In this document: positions 33,772-41,058 of the stretch, in pieces
Numbering within the stretch: position 1 is the first letter of the stretch
Layout of the letters: every line of letters begins with the position of its first letter
Assembly (NCBI RefSeq): GCF_005405425.1
Contig: NZ_BJEA01000022.1
Coordinates: forward strand, 1-41,163
Source: Lactiplantibacillus modestisalitolerans
GTDB lineage: Bacteria > Bacillota > Bacilli > Lactobacillales > Lactobacillaceae
Direction: 5' to 3'
DNA length: 41,163 bases
Translations under genes and position numbers: made by a program
Notes under the pieces: generated by a model
The model's database searches: none
What the model saw: only the letters and a program-made list of their open reading frames with translations
Told to the model about the DNA's origin: nothing

Positions 33772-34941
33772 TTAATGGTGGATTAACAGCCGGACACGGG
33801 CAACTGCCGGAATCTGGTATAACGCGTCAATTAACTGCTGGCTGCTTTGGTGGTCGAGGTCGTCAACGTCAATGATCGTGTAAGCCGTGTGGGCCTTGGC
33901 CGCGTTGGCCATCGTTGCAATGTTAAGGTTGGCAGCCGCCAACTTCGACGTAATCTGGCTGACCATGTTCGGCACGTTTTCGTGAATCACGGTGAAACGG
34001 TAGGCCGCGTTGAACGGCACGTTCAAGTCCGGCAAGTTAATGGCTGCGTGGACGTTTCCGGTCTCAAGGTAGGTCATGATCGTTTTGGCCGCCTGGGTGG
34101 CCCCGTTGATCTCCGCTTCGACCGTCGAACCGCCAATGTGCGGTGTGACCGTGACTTGGGGATCATCCGCCAACTGGGGTTCACCGAAGTCCGTGTAGTA
34201 GTGGGCAAGCTGACCGGCGTGCAACGCGGCCACGGCGGCCGCGTTGTTGACGATCCCAATCCGCGAGTAGTTGAATAACTGGGCGGTGGCCGGCATGGCG
34301 GCGAGTTCGTCCTGATCAATCAAGTTAACGGTGTCCTCATTCTTAGGTACGTGAACCGTCACGTAATCCGCGTTTTTGACGGCAGCGGCCAAGGTTGCGG
34401 CCCGCTGTACCGGCTTAGCGATGTTCCAAGCGGCGTCGGCTGATAGGTAGGGGTCGTAACCGATGACGTTCATGCCGAGGTTAAGCGCGGCATTGGCGAC
34501 GAGTGAGCCGACGTGACCGAGCCCAATGACGGCGAGCGTTTTCCCGAGCAATTCTGTCCCGTTAAACTTGGTCTTATCGTGCTCCGTTCGTTGGGAAACG
34601 TCCGCTTCGGTGTGCTTTGCCGAGTAGTTGGCGGCCGCCATCAGGTTCCGGGAGGCGATTACGAGGAGGGCCACGATCAGCTCCTTCACGGCGTTGGCGT
34701 TACTACCGGGGGTATTAAAGACGGCGGTTCCGTTGGCGGTGGCGCGATCTAACGGGACGTTGTTATAACCAGCCCCAGCGCGGGCGATGACTTTTAAGGA
34801 CTTCGGTAGCGTCTCTGGGTGTAAGTCAACGGAACGAATTAAGTAAGCGTCCGGTTGGTCGGATTGATTGATGGCGTAATCGGTCGTAAAGGTGTCGAGC
34901 CCGGCCTGGGCAATGGCGTTATAAGTTTTAATTTGATACAT
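33772..34941 (-). CDS. serA: D-3-phosphoglycerate dehydrogenase
   Basis: First step of serine synthesis: 3-phosphoglycerate to 3-phosphohydroxypyruvate with NAD. It has 389 residues. The NAD motif is GLGHVGSLVANAALNLGMNVIGYDP (about 141-165), and the catalytic His is in TVTPHIGGSTVEAE. A short C-terminal ACT domain (about 310-385: FTVIHENVPNMVSQITSKL...) may bind serine as feedback inhibitor. The segment NYSRIGIVNN stands where the more common ARGxxV motif lies. It starts two bases after serC; the ATG follows AAAGGAG. Confidence 0.93.
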   Translation of the reverse strand: MYQIKTYNAIAQAGLDTFTTDYAINQSDQPDAYLIRSVDLHPETLPKSLKVIARAGAGYNNVPLDRATANGTAVFNTPGSNANAVKELIVALLVIASRNLMAAANYSAKHTEADVSQRTEHDKTKFNGTELLGKTLAVIGLGHVGSLVANAALNLGMNVIGYDPYLSADAAWNIAKPVQRAATLAAAVKNADYVTVHVPKNEDTVNLIDQDELAAMPATAQLFNYSRIGIVNNAAAVAALHAGQLAHYYTDFGEPQLADDPQVTVTPHIGGSTVEAEINGATQAAKTIMTYLETGNVHAAINLPDLNVPFNAAYRFTVIHENVPNMVSQITSKLAAANLNIATMANAAKAHTAYTIIDVDDLDHQSSQQLIDALYQIPAVARVRLLIHH

Positions 34942-34943
34942 CG

Positions 34944-36029
34944 TTAGTGCACTCCTTTATTATGTTGTTCAAAGTTTTCCAAGTAATCAACCAGCGCTTG
35001 AACGCCAGCTTGCGGCATCGCGTTGTACAGACTAGCACGCATCCCGCCAACTAACCGGTGGCCCTTTAAATTGAGGAGCCCGTGTTCAGTCGCACCCGCA
35101 ATAACGGCCTGGTCGACGGCGGCGTCACCGGTAACAAATGGCACGTTCATGGTTGAGCGGTCGGCTGGTTTGACCGGGTTGGTGAACAGTTTGGACTGGT
35201 CGAGAAAGTCATAAAGTAACCCGGCTTTTTGCTGGTTGCGGTTGGCGATGGCTTTCAACCCGCCCTGGGCTTTTAACCATTTTAAGACTAAGCCAGCCGC
35301 GTAAATGGCGAATACTGGCGGCGTGTTGAACATTGAGCGTTTATCCGCAAACAGTTGGTAATCGAGCATGCTGGGGAGGTTGGTTGCGTGACCAAGCAAG
35401 TCGTCACGAACGATGACGATGGTCAAGCCCGCCGGTCCTAAGTTTTTCTGAGCACCGGCAAAAATCATGCCGAAGTCGCGAACGTTGTAGGGTTGGCCCA
35501 AAAAGTTGGACGACATGTCGGCCACGAGGGGAACCCGGCCCGTTTCCGGTAACTTGGTATACATCGTGCCTTCAATCGTGTTGTTGGTCGTTAAGTGGAC
35601 GTAATCTAACTGCTGGTCAACCGGTTGTTCGGGGTACGGTAGGGCGGTGAAGTGGTTAGCTGCGCCGCTACCAAGAATATCGACCGTGGTGTTGACCCGT
35701 TGCGCTTCGTCAGCGGCCCGGCTCGCCCAGTGTCCACTATCTAGTAGCCCAATGTGGTGGTGCTTAGTCGCTAAGTTCAGTGGCGCCGCGGTAAACTGTA
35801 ACGTTCCGCCACCTTGGAAAAAGAGCACCCGGTAGTTGTCCGGAATCTGCATCAAATCACGTAAATCTTGTTCGGCCTCATTAATGACCTGATCGAAGAG
35901 TGCCGAACGGTGTGAGATTTCCATGATACTCATCTGAGAATCGTGGAAGGAAGGTAATTCGGCTTGGATTTGAGCAACAACTGGTTGCGGCATGACGGCC
36001 GGACCGGCGGAAAAATTATAGGTTGGCAT
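34944..36029 (-). CDS. serC: phosphoserine aminotransferase
   Basis: Second step of serine synthesis: converts 3-phosphohydroxypyruvate and glutamate to phosphoserine with PLP. It has 361 residues, the usual length. The start YNFSAGPAVMPQPV is the family hallmark, and GMIFAGAQKNLGPAGLTIVIVR holds the PLP lysine (about residues 180-201). FFQGGGTLQFTAAPLNL is the phosphate-binding loop. It is first coding gene after the serine leader attenuator and is followed by serA. The ribosome site is AGGAAC. Confidence 0.95.
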   Translation of the reverse strand: MPTYNFSAGPAVMPQPVVAQIQAELPSFHDSQMSIMEISHRSALFDQVINEAEQDLRDLMQIPDNYRVLFFQGGGTLQFTAAPLNLATKHHHIGLLDSGHWASRAADEAQRVNTTVDILGSGAANHFTALPYPEQPVDQQLDYVHLTTNNTIEGTMYTKLPETGRVPLVADMSSNFLGQPYNVRDFGMIFAGAQKNLGPAGLTIVIVRDDLLGHATNLPSMLDYQLFADKRSMFNTPPVFAIYAAGLVLKWLKAQGGLKAIANRNQQKAGLLYDFLDQSKLFTNPVKPADRSTMNVPFVTGDAAVDQAVIAGATEHGLLNLKGHRLVGGMRASLYNAMPQAGVQALVDYLENFEQHNKGVH

Positions 36030-36066
36030 GGCAGTTCCTACTTTCTAAAAATGGTTTTTTGGCAGT

Positions 36067-36102
36067 AAAAAAGTCCTGACGGTCACGTTCGACCACCAGG
36101 AC
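36067..36102 (-). terminator. attenuator terminator before serC
   Basis: On the - strand, GTCCTG...GGTC and GACC...CAGGAC (36073-36102) form a stem with symmetric internal loops, followed by six T (36067-36072). It lies 38 bases before the serC start, inside the leader, so read-through is needed for serC expression. Confidence 0.85.
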
Positions 36103-36181
36103 GGTTAAAGACAAGTTAAGAGAACGCCCGGCGCATCGAATGTGAAGAACATCCGTGTTCGGGCTGTGATTTCAGACGAAA

Positions 36182-36250
36182 TTAGGCCAACACAGATGAA
36201 TGTGTAGACCAGGAGGAGACTTTTAAATTGGGTTGTGTTAGGTTAAACAT
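36182..36250 (-). CDS. serine-rich leader peptide of the serCA operon
   Basis: A 22-codon frame read from ATG 36250, eight bases after AAGGAG (36258-36263), ending in TAA. Codons 12-19 spell SSWSTHSS: five Ser codons in eight (TCC, TCC, TCT, TCA, TCT). The whole peptide runs MFNLTQPNLKV, then this block, then VLA. It lies between a strong promoter and an attenuator terminator ahead of the serine genes. This is the layout of classical translated-leader attenuation, in which ribosomes slowed at Ser codons prevent terminator formation. The final codons (ATCTGTGTT, 36189-36197) can also pair with AACACGGAT (36151-36159), one possible alternative fold. Confidence 0.78.
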   Translation of the reverse strand: MFNLTQPNLKVSSWSTHSSVLA

Positions 36251-36279
36251 GTAAACCGCTCCTTAATTTCGTTGCTTCA

Positions 36280-36308
36280 AACTTAGCAAGGAAACCGAAA
36301 TTTGTCAA
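36280..36308 (-). promoter_or_regulatory. promoter of the serCA leader
   Basis: TTGACA (36303-36308) is a perfect -35; after 17 bases comes TAAGTT (36280-36285). Transcription would begin just before the leader peptide's ribosome site. The divergent phosphatase promoter must lie in 36309-36380, but no clear pair of boxes is visible. Confidence 0.7.
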
Positions 36309-36394
36309 GCCGGTTGATGAGAAAAAATGATGGCACAATTAAGAAAAGTCGGTTAATCTTAATTTAGACTTAATACTAGAAGGGACGCACGCGC

Positions 36395-37018
36395 ATGACT
36401 AATTTTTACGTAATCCGGCATGGGCAGACGACTGCCAATGCTCAAAATCTGAAACAGGGCACGATCAACACCGCCATAACTCAATTGAACGCAACTGGTA
36501 AGCAACAAGCGCAAGCCTTACGGACTGCGTTTGATATTAGTTTTGCCGACCGGCTGATTTGTAGTCCCCTTGACCGCACCCGGGCGACCGCGGCGATTTT
36601 AAATCACGGCCACGACTTGCCGGTCACGACCGACGAGCGCCTACTAGAAATCTCGTACGGCCAGTGGGACGGTCAAAAAAACGCGGACCTATTGGCAACT
36701 TACCCGCAGTACTTTGACCCCCAGTTAAAGGACGTTTTGCCAAGCTACGTTGACGTTGCGACCGCGGGTGAAACGTTTGATCACGTGGTGGCCCGGGTCA
36801 GGGACTTTTTGACGGCGACGGCGCAACGGTATCCGGACGAGCAAATTATCGTCGTTACCCACGGCTTTACCGTTAAGGCAATGGCCATGGCAGTTCTGAA
36901 ACCGGCCGACCCGATGAGTTTACCGGAGCCTGATAATACGAGTGTCACCAAAATTACGGTGAACGCGCAAGCAGAGCGGGCCTACTTAACGTATTATAAT
37001 CGTCAATTTGGCTTCTAA
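36395..37018 (+). CDS. histidine phosphatase (phosphoglycerate-mutase-like), possible phosphoserine phosphatase
   Basis: A 207-residue enzyme of the RHG branch. The phosphate-accepting His is in VIRHGQTTAN (about residues 6-15), LLEISYGQWDGQ supplies the acidic residue, and VVTHGF the second His. Related cofactor-independent enzymes act as phosphoserine phosphatase in bacteria that lack SerB. The gene is divergent from serC-serA, so it would complete the pathway. The ATG follows AAGGGACG. Other phosphatase substrates remain possible. Confidence 0.8.
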   Translation: MTNFYVIRHGQTTANAQNLKQGTINTAITQLNATGKQQAQALRTAFDISFADRLICSPLDRTRATAAILNHGHDLPVTTDERLLEISYGQWDGQKNADLLATYPQYFDPQLKDVLPSYVDVATAGETFDHVVARVRDFLTATAQRYPDEQIIVVTHGFTVKAMAMAVLKPADPMSLPEPDNTSVTKITVNAQAERAYLTYYNRQFGF

Positions 37019-37418
37019 TTATTTAACGTCACCAGTAATTCGATTTACAATTAATGGTGACCGCGGTGCATGACGCGTGTAACGCGGTTGGATCGCAACA
37101 GGCGACCACATATCTATAAAACTCCTAAGTCGGGTGGTTCCGGGCATGCCGGGACCACCTGTTTTTATGGTTGGATTATTAGCGGGGCATGTTGATGATT
37201 ACTCGTTAATTGGAACTTGCGCGCTAAATATTTTGAATCGGCAATGACGATTGAATTCAAGGGACTAAGTTCATTAAAGTTGACCGGCCGTTATTGGAAT
37301 TTTTTAATAAAATGTTCGGTTACCCGGGTCATTTACAGCTTAATTAGTTAACGATGTGGATTATTGAAGCGGACAGAACGGCGCCCTGGCAACGTCATCA
37401 AATTGTAATGATAAATTG
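37019..37418. other. gene-free stretch with one terminator
   Basis: GGTGGTTCCGG / CCGGGACCACC plus TGTTTTT (37133-37166) is a strong + strand terminator about 115 bases after the phosphatase gene, leaving room for a small RNA at about 37040-37166. The remainder is AT-rich with no supported gene. Confidence 0.5.
37133..37166 (+). terminator. terminator
   Basis: An 11-bp stem (one G-T pair) with a GCATG loop, then TGTTTTT. Confidence 0.8.
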
Positions 37419-37432
37419 CGAACGTACGTTCT
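37419..37432. promoter_or_regulatory. LexA (SOS) box
   Basis: CGAACGTACGTTCT fits the Gram-positive LexA/DinR box CGAACRNRYGTTYN. It is 47 bases before the YolD-like gene and just upstream of a likely -10 (TATGAT, 37443-37448), where LexA would block the polymerase. Confidence 0.8.
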
Positions 37433-37478
37433 AAATCTGTGCTATGATATAGCTATTATTTTCGATGGGGTGATCTGA

Positions 37479-37703
37479 ATGGAACAGTTGAAACCAATTG
37501 AAGCGTCGTTATTACAAGCCTATGAATTGAATTGTGTCGTGCGGTTAACCTTAGCGGACGGGCAACGTCCCAGCGGTTTAATTGCGGCAGTTAACGGGAC
37601 GCGGTTGTTGCTAAACCAGCGCGCAGGCGTGGTAACCGCGGTCGCACTGGCGCAAGTAACCGGCATTGATTTTCTAAAGGAATCTTGGTGGCAACGGTCG
37701 TAA
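37479..37703 (+). CDS. YolD-like small protein, SOS-linked
   Basis: A 74-residue protein. The pattern CVVRLTLADGQRPSGLIAAV...LLLNQ...VTAVALAQVTGID is a short beta-barrel of the YolD/Sm-like kind: strand, DG turn, GxI strand, then a closing strand with a gI end. YolD proteins are small partners found with Y-family DNA polymerases and are often LexA-controlled. The LexA box upstream supports this. No polymerase gene is nearby, so it is an orphan. The ATG follows TGGGGTGATC. By sequence alone the fold call would be weak. Confidence 0.6.
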   Translation: MEQLKPIEASLLQAYELNCVVRLTLADGQRPSGLIAAVNGTRLLLNQRAGVVTAVALAQVTGIDFLKESWWQRS

Positions 37704-37752
37704 CGGATCACCGGGGGAGCGGACCAGCGGAACTGGTGACGCGCTGCCAAGT

Positions 37753-37784
37753 AAAAAGGCTTGTCGGTAACGGCAAGCCTTTTT
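37753..37784. terminator. bidirectional terminator
   Basis: AAAAAGGCTTG and CAAGCCTTTTT pair. It separates the convergent YolD-like and NFACT-R genes. Confidence 0.88.
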
Positions 37785-37792
37785 AAATACGG

Positions 37793-38668
37793 TTATTCAG
37801 TTGTTGGCCGGTCGCGCGGGTCCCGTAGTTCTTTTACCAAATGAGCGTCGGGGACGACCGTGATTGTACGGGCCCCACCACTAAAGGTGACTAATCCCGA
37901 TTTAGCGCCGTGGGGTTTGTGGAGCTGCCCAACCTTGAGGACGTCGACCGGGACCCGCTTTAACCCCCGGCCCTTACTATAGTAGGCCGTTAAAACGGCT
38001 GCTTCTTGGAGCGTCGCTTCGGTGGGCTGAGTGCTGTGGATGACAACGTGGGAGCCCGGAATTTCGCCGCCCGCGTGCATCCAGTAGTAGTCCTTGCGGG
38101 CGGTCAGCGTTAAGTGATCATTTTGATGACTATTTTTGCCGACCTCCACTAACACGTGGTCGTGGGTGTAAAAGCGCCGCGGATGAGCGGGCGCGGGGGC
38201 CTTCGATGAATGTAAAACCTGCGTATGAATGGCGCCCTCCGCAATTAATGCCGTTTTTAGCGCGGTCACTTGATCAGCATCATTGGGATCGAAACCTTGC
38301 TGACGGGCGCGTTGTTGAGCTAAATTAGCTTCGGCTTGCTGGCGGTTAGCGAGTACGGTGGCGTGTCCGCGTTTTAACTTACGGTAACGGTCGAAGTAGT
38401 TTTCAGCGTTAGCCATAATTGACTTGCTGCTGTCGAGTTGAATCGTTACCTGGTGCTCAGGGTTGCGGTAATCGGGGACTTCAACGTAATTATGGCGGCC
38501 CTCGATTTGATGGGCGTACGTTTTTAGGAGCGTCCCCTTTAGTTTGAGTTCGGCCGGATCAGCCATGTGGGCTAGGGCCTTAGTTAGTGATTCCAGTTGT
38601 TTTTCAGTGTGGTGTAATTGGTGTTGGAGCCCGCGTTGAACGAGTTCAACATCGCTTAAAGTTGTCAT
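37793..38668 (-). CDS. stand-alone NFACT-R protein (truncated RqcH paralogue)
   Basis: A 291-residue protein equal to the second half of RqcH/FbpA-type NFACT proteins. Residues about 1-130 are coiled coil, including LDSSKSIMANAENYFDRYRKLKRG. Residues about 160-260 are the NFACT-R RNA-binding domain (HVLVEVGKNSHQNDHLTLT...WMHAGGEIPGSHVVIHS). The catalytic-like NFACT-N part of the usual 560-residue protein is absent. It has its own start after AAAGGACG, so it is not a chance fragment. It may bind stalled 50S-tRNA complexes or compete with RqcH; the role is unproven. Confidence 0.82.
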   Translation of the reverse strand: MTTLSDVELVQRGLQHQLHHTEKQLESLTKALAHMADPAELKLKGTLLKTYAHQIEGRHNYVEVPDYRNPEHQVTIQLDSSKSIMANAENYFDRYRKLKRGHATVLANRQQAEANLAQQRARQQGFDPNDADQVTALKTALIAEGAIHTQVLHSSKAPAPAHPRRFYTHDHVLVEVGKNSHQNDHLTLTARKDYYWMHAGGEIPGSHVVIHSTQPTEATLQEAAVLTAYYSKGRGLKRVPVDVLKVGQLHKPHGAKSGLVTFSGGARTITVVPDAHLVKELRDPRDRPTTE

Positions 38669-38779
38669 TTAAAAATCGTCCTTTGTTTTCAGTGGTTAAG
38701 TTATATTATACACGCTCGAAAATAGTTCACCATTTTTCAGAAAAGTTCGGTATCCTATTAAGGGGAGAGTGATTTTGAA

Positions 38780-39967
38780 ATGCAAAAAACATTAATTATT
38801 AATGCCGGTAGTTCCTCGTTAAAGTGGCAATTATTTGAAATGCCCGCTGAAACGGTGGTTGCTAGTGGTTTGGTTGAACGGATCAGTATGCCTGGTTCCA
38901 TTTTTACGATTAAGTATGGTGATCATCAAAAATACGAAACGACGGTTGATAATTTAGATCAAAATCATGCCGCCCAGATGATGTTAACGGAATTGCAACG
39001 GTTAGACGTTATCGCGGACCTAAGCGAAATTACGGCGGTTGCGCACCGGGTCGTTGCCGGTGGCGAGCAGTTTAAGCACGCGGTGGAAGTGACGCCGGAT
39101 GTGTTAGCGGCCATCAAGGACTTGAGTAACTTCGCGCCGCTTCATAACCCGATGGAAGCCAAGGGGATTGAAACGATGGCCCAAACGCTCCCGGACGTTA
39201 AGCAGTACGCGGTGTTTGATAGCCAATTCTTTACGGACTTACCCGAAATGAATGCCATCTATAGCCTGCCGTACGACCTCACGAAACGCTACCATATTCG
39301 GCGTTATGGGGAACACGGAATTTCACACGGCTATTTAACTGGCCGCGCTGCGGAATTATTGAAGCAACCCAAGGACCAAGTCAACTTAGTAACGATGCAC
39401 TTGGGGAGTGGCGCCTCGTTGGCCGCGGTTAAAAATGGGCGCGCCTACGATACCTCGATGGGCTTTACGCCGCTGACTGGGGTGACGATGGGAACCCGTG
39501 CCGGAGACGTGGATCCGGCGGTCTTACCGTTCTTAATGCAACAACAAAACGTGACCGACCCGAATGAAATCATGATGATGTTAAATAATGAATCCGGTTT
39601 GTTAGGCGTTTCCGGGATTTCCCCTGATATGCGGGAAATTAAGGCCCAGGAACAAACTAACCCCCGGGCCAAACTGGCAATTGAAATCTTTGTTAACCGG
39701 ATTGTGAAGTACGCTGGGAGTTACCTAACTGAATTGCAACGCGCTGACGCGTTGATCTTTGCCGGTGGCATTGGGGAACACAACGCTGAATTACGGCAAC
39801 AAATCGTTGACGGGTTGAAAATCTTCGGGGTTGCGCTTGACCCCACTTTAAACGCGGCGGGAGCCGAAGGGGTTATTAGCAGTGCCGACTCTAAGATTAA
39901 AGTGCTGCTCATCCCAACGGACGAAGAGTTAGCGATGGTTCGCCAGGTTGCAGCGTTACAAGATTAA
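38780..39967 (+). CDS. ackA: acetate kinase
   Basis: Makes ATP from acetyl phosphate and ADP, or the reverse, in central fermentation. It has 395 residues, standard length. Family signatures are present: IINAGSSSLKWQLF (about residues 5-18), HGISHGYL near the active site, VTMHLGSGASLAAVKNGRAYDTSMGFTPL and IFAGGIGEHNAELR. The start ATG follows AAGGGGAGAG. No clear cre site is visible in the 111-base divergent region shared with the NFACT-R gene. Many lactobacilli carry more than one copy; this is a single complete gene. Confidence 0.96.
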   Translation: MQKTLIINAGSSSLKWQLFEMPAETVVASGLVERISMPGSIFTIKYGDHQKYETTVDNLDQNHAAQMMLTELQRLDVIADLSEITAVAHRVVAGGEQFKHAVEVTPDVLAAIKDLSNFAPLHNPMEAKGIETMAQTLPDVKQYAVFDSQFFTDLPEMNAIYSLPYDLTKRYHIRRYGEHGISHGYLTGRAAELLKQPKDQVNLVTMHLGSGASLAAVKNGRAYDTSMGFTPLTGVTMGTRAGDVDPAVLPFLMQQQNVTDPNEIMMMLNNESGLLGVSGISPDMREIKAQEQTNPRAKLAIEIFVNRIVKYAGSYLTELQRADALIFAGGIGEHNAELRQQIVDGLKIFGVALDPTLNAAGAEGVISSADSKIKVLLIPTDEELAMVRQVAALQD

Positions 39968-40036
39968 TAAGAACACCTTAAATTCTGAGCACAGGACTAG
40001 GCGGGACGCAAACCAGCTGGTAAACTAAGACTTAAG

Positions 40037-40090
40037 GATACCGGCGCACCGGTATCGTCAAGGAGGGAAGCTCTACTTTAGAGCGCAAAC
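40037..40090 (+). promoter_or_regulatory. structured leader and folded-spacer ribosome site
   Basis: GATACCGG/CCGGTATC (40037-40056) is a strong hairpin just before AAGGAGGG (40060-40067). The ATG is 23 bases further. GCTCTA-CTT-TAGAGC (40070-40084) folds 15 of them away, leaving eight unpaired: a normal spacing. Confidence 0.6.
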
Positions 40091-40285
40091 ATGATCGGTT
40101 TTTTGATTGCTTTAGTGATTGCATTCTGGTTGCTAAAAGTTGTCTTTAAAATTGGTTTTAAATTAATTGGGATTCTTTTCACCATCGTCATCGGCTTATT
40201 CTTGCTGCGGTTCATGCTCTGGATTGGCCTGGCCGTGATTGCAATTGCCGGCGTCGTGTGGTTGGCGAGTCCCCTCAGTCATTAA
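40091..40285 (+). CDS. small membrane protein, 64 aa
   Basis: A very hydrophobic protein of unknown function with two or three membrane segments (about residues 2-18, 24-40 and 42-60) and few charged residues. An in-frame TAG nine bases upstream of the ATG excludes a longer version, so the distant ribosome site must serve ATG 40091. It lies alone between ackA and the convergent fluoride channel operon. Confidence 0.65.
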   Translation: MIGFLIALVIAFWLLKVVFKIGFKLIGILFTIVIGLFLLRFMLWIGLAVIAIAGVVWLASPLSH

Positions 40286-40322
40286 TAACGTAAAGCGCGT
40301 GTGTCAGCATTGATTCAAAAAC

Positions 40323-40360
40323 TAAAAGGGAGACTGCGATGTGTTCGCAGCCTCCCTTTT
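40323..40360. terminator. bidirectional terminator
   Basis: AAAAGGGAG/CTGCG and TCGCAG/CTCCCTTTT pair. It closes the convergent small membrane protein and crcB genes. Confidence 0.85.
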
Positions 40361-40384
40361 CCATAGGACGGTAATATCCAGACT

Positions 40385-40747
40385 CTAATTGAAAGCGAGT
40401 AGTTGGCCAAGCCAAGCGCACGCAAGCCCGCCCAAGGTGCTGAGAAGCACGTAATAACTAGCCGTTTTGCGGTGGTGATGGCGGACGAGTAATACGAGTT
40501 CGTTAATCATCGTTGAAAAGGTCGTGTAACCGCCGAGAAGGCCGGTACCTAGAAATAGTTGCCAGGAGGTGGTCAAAGAAAGCGCGAGTAGCCAGCCAAG
40601 GCAGGCCGCACCGCTTAGGTTGATTAATAACGTCGTAACGGGGAGTTGCCAGCGGTCATTAAGTGGGCGGGCAATCGTCATAATGCCGTAGCGAATGAGA
40701 GCCCCCGCCGATGCGCCAACTCCGACGAGTAAAGCGGGTCCCATCAA
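40385..40747 (-). CDS. crcB: fluoride channel (Fluc/CrcB)
   Basis: A 120-residue membrane protein that lets fluoride leave the cell. It has the four helices and hallmarks of CrcB: GASAGALIRYG (about residues 11-21), LLINLSGAACLG, and GLLGGYTTFSTMINE with the Phe/Thr/Ser pore residues. It is complete at both ends. Its ATG overlaps the stop of the upstream crcB paralogue, so the pair is co-translated. Two-gene crcB operons usually make a dual-topology heterodimer. Confidence 0.92.
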   Translation of the reverse strand: MMGPALLVGVGASAGALIRYGIMTIARPLNDRWQLPVTTLLINLSGAACLGWLLALSLTTSWQLFLGTGLLGGYTTFSTMINELVLLVRHHHRKTASYYVLLSTLGGLACAWLGQLLAFN

Positions 40748-41058
40748 TCAGCACCACCCTTAGGATGCTGTAACCACCGGTTATTACAGCTAATAGCTAA
40801 CCAAGCTGCTACGGAGGCACCACCAAGGCTGAGGGCTAAATAGCCACTTGCCAAAACGCTATGGCCACTTTGAATTAACTGTAGCGTTTCAACGGAGAAG
40901 GTTGAAAAAGTCGTGAAACTCCCAATTAGGCCGGTACTCAAACCAGTCATCAGGGTCGGACTAACCGGCAACTTGGCGGGGAGGCCGGTGGTTATAAAGC
41001 TAAGTAGGAAGGCCCCAACGAGGTTAACAATCAGGGTACTCGTGAACTCTCCCGTCAC
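40744..41058 (-). CDS. crcB: fluoride channel paralogue, N-terminally short
   Basis: A 104-residue CrcB homologue. LIVNLVGAFLLSF and GLSTGLIGSFTTFSTFSVE show helices 2 and 3 with the pore residues. The first helix, with the GGxxGAxxRY motif expected before residue 10, is missing. The reading frame from GTG 41058 extends upstream only to a TAG about 50 bases back, with no ribosome site and no such motif in any frame. It may be a truncated gene or may start outside normal rules. It overlaps the intact crcB. Confidence 0.7.
   Translation of the reverse strand: MTGEFTSTLIVNLVGAFLLSFITTGLPAKLPVSPTLMTGLSTGLIGSFTTFSTFSVETLQLIQSGHSVLASGYLALSLGGASVAAWLAISCNNRWLQHPKGGAD

Noticed and set aside
33847-34752. 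Val/Gly/Arg-rich + strand frames opposite serA
   Set aside because: They are antisense to conserved enzyme motifs and show repetitive shadow composition.
37040-37166. tRNA-like fold before the terminator
   Set aside because: It lacks the GGTTCGA T-loop and acceptor pairing; I only note possible small-RNA space.
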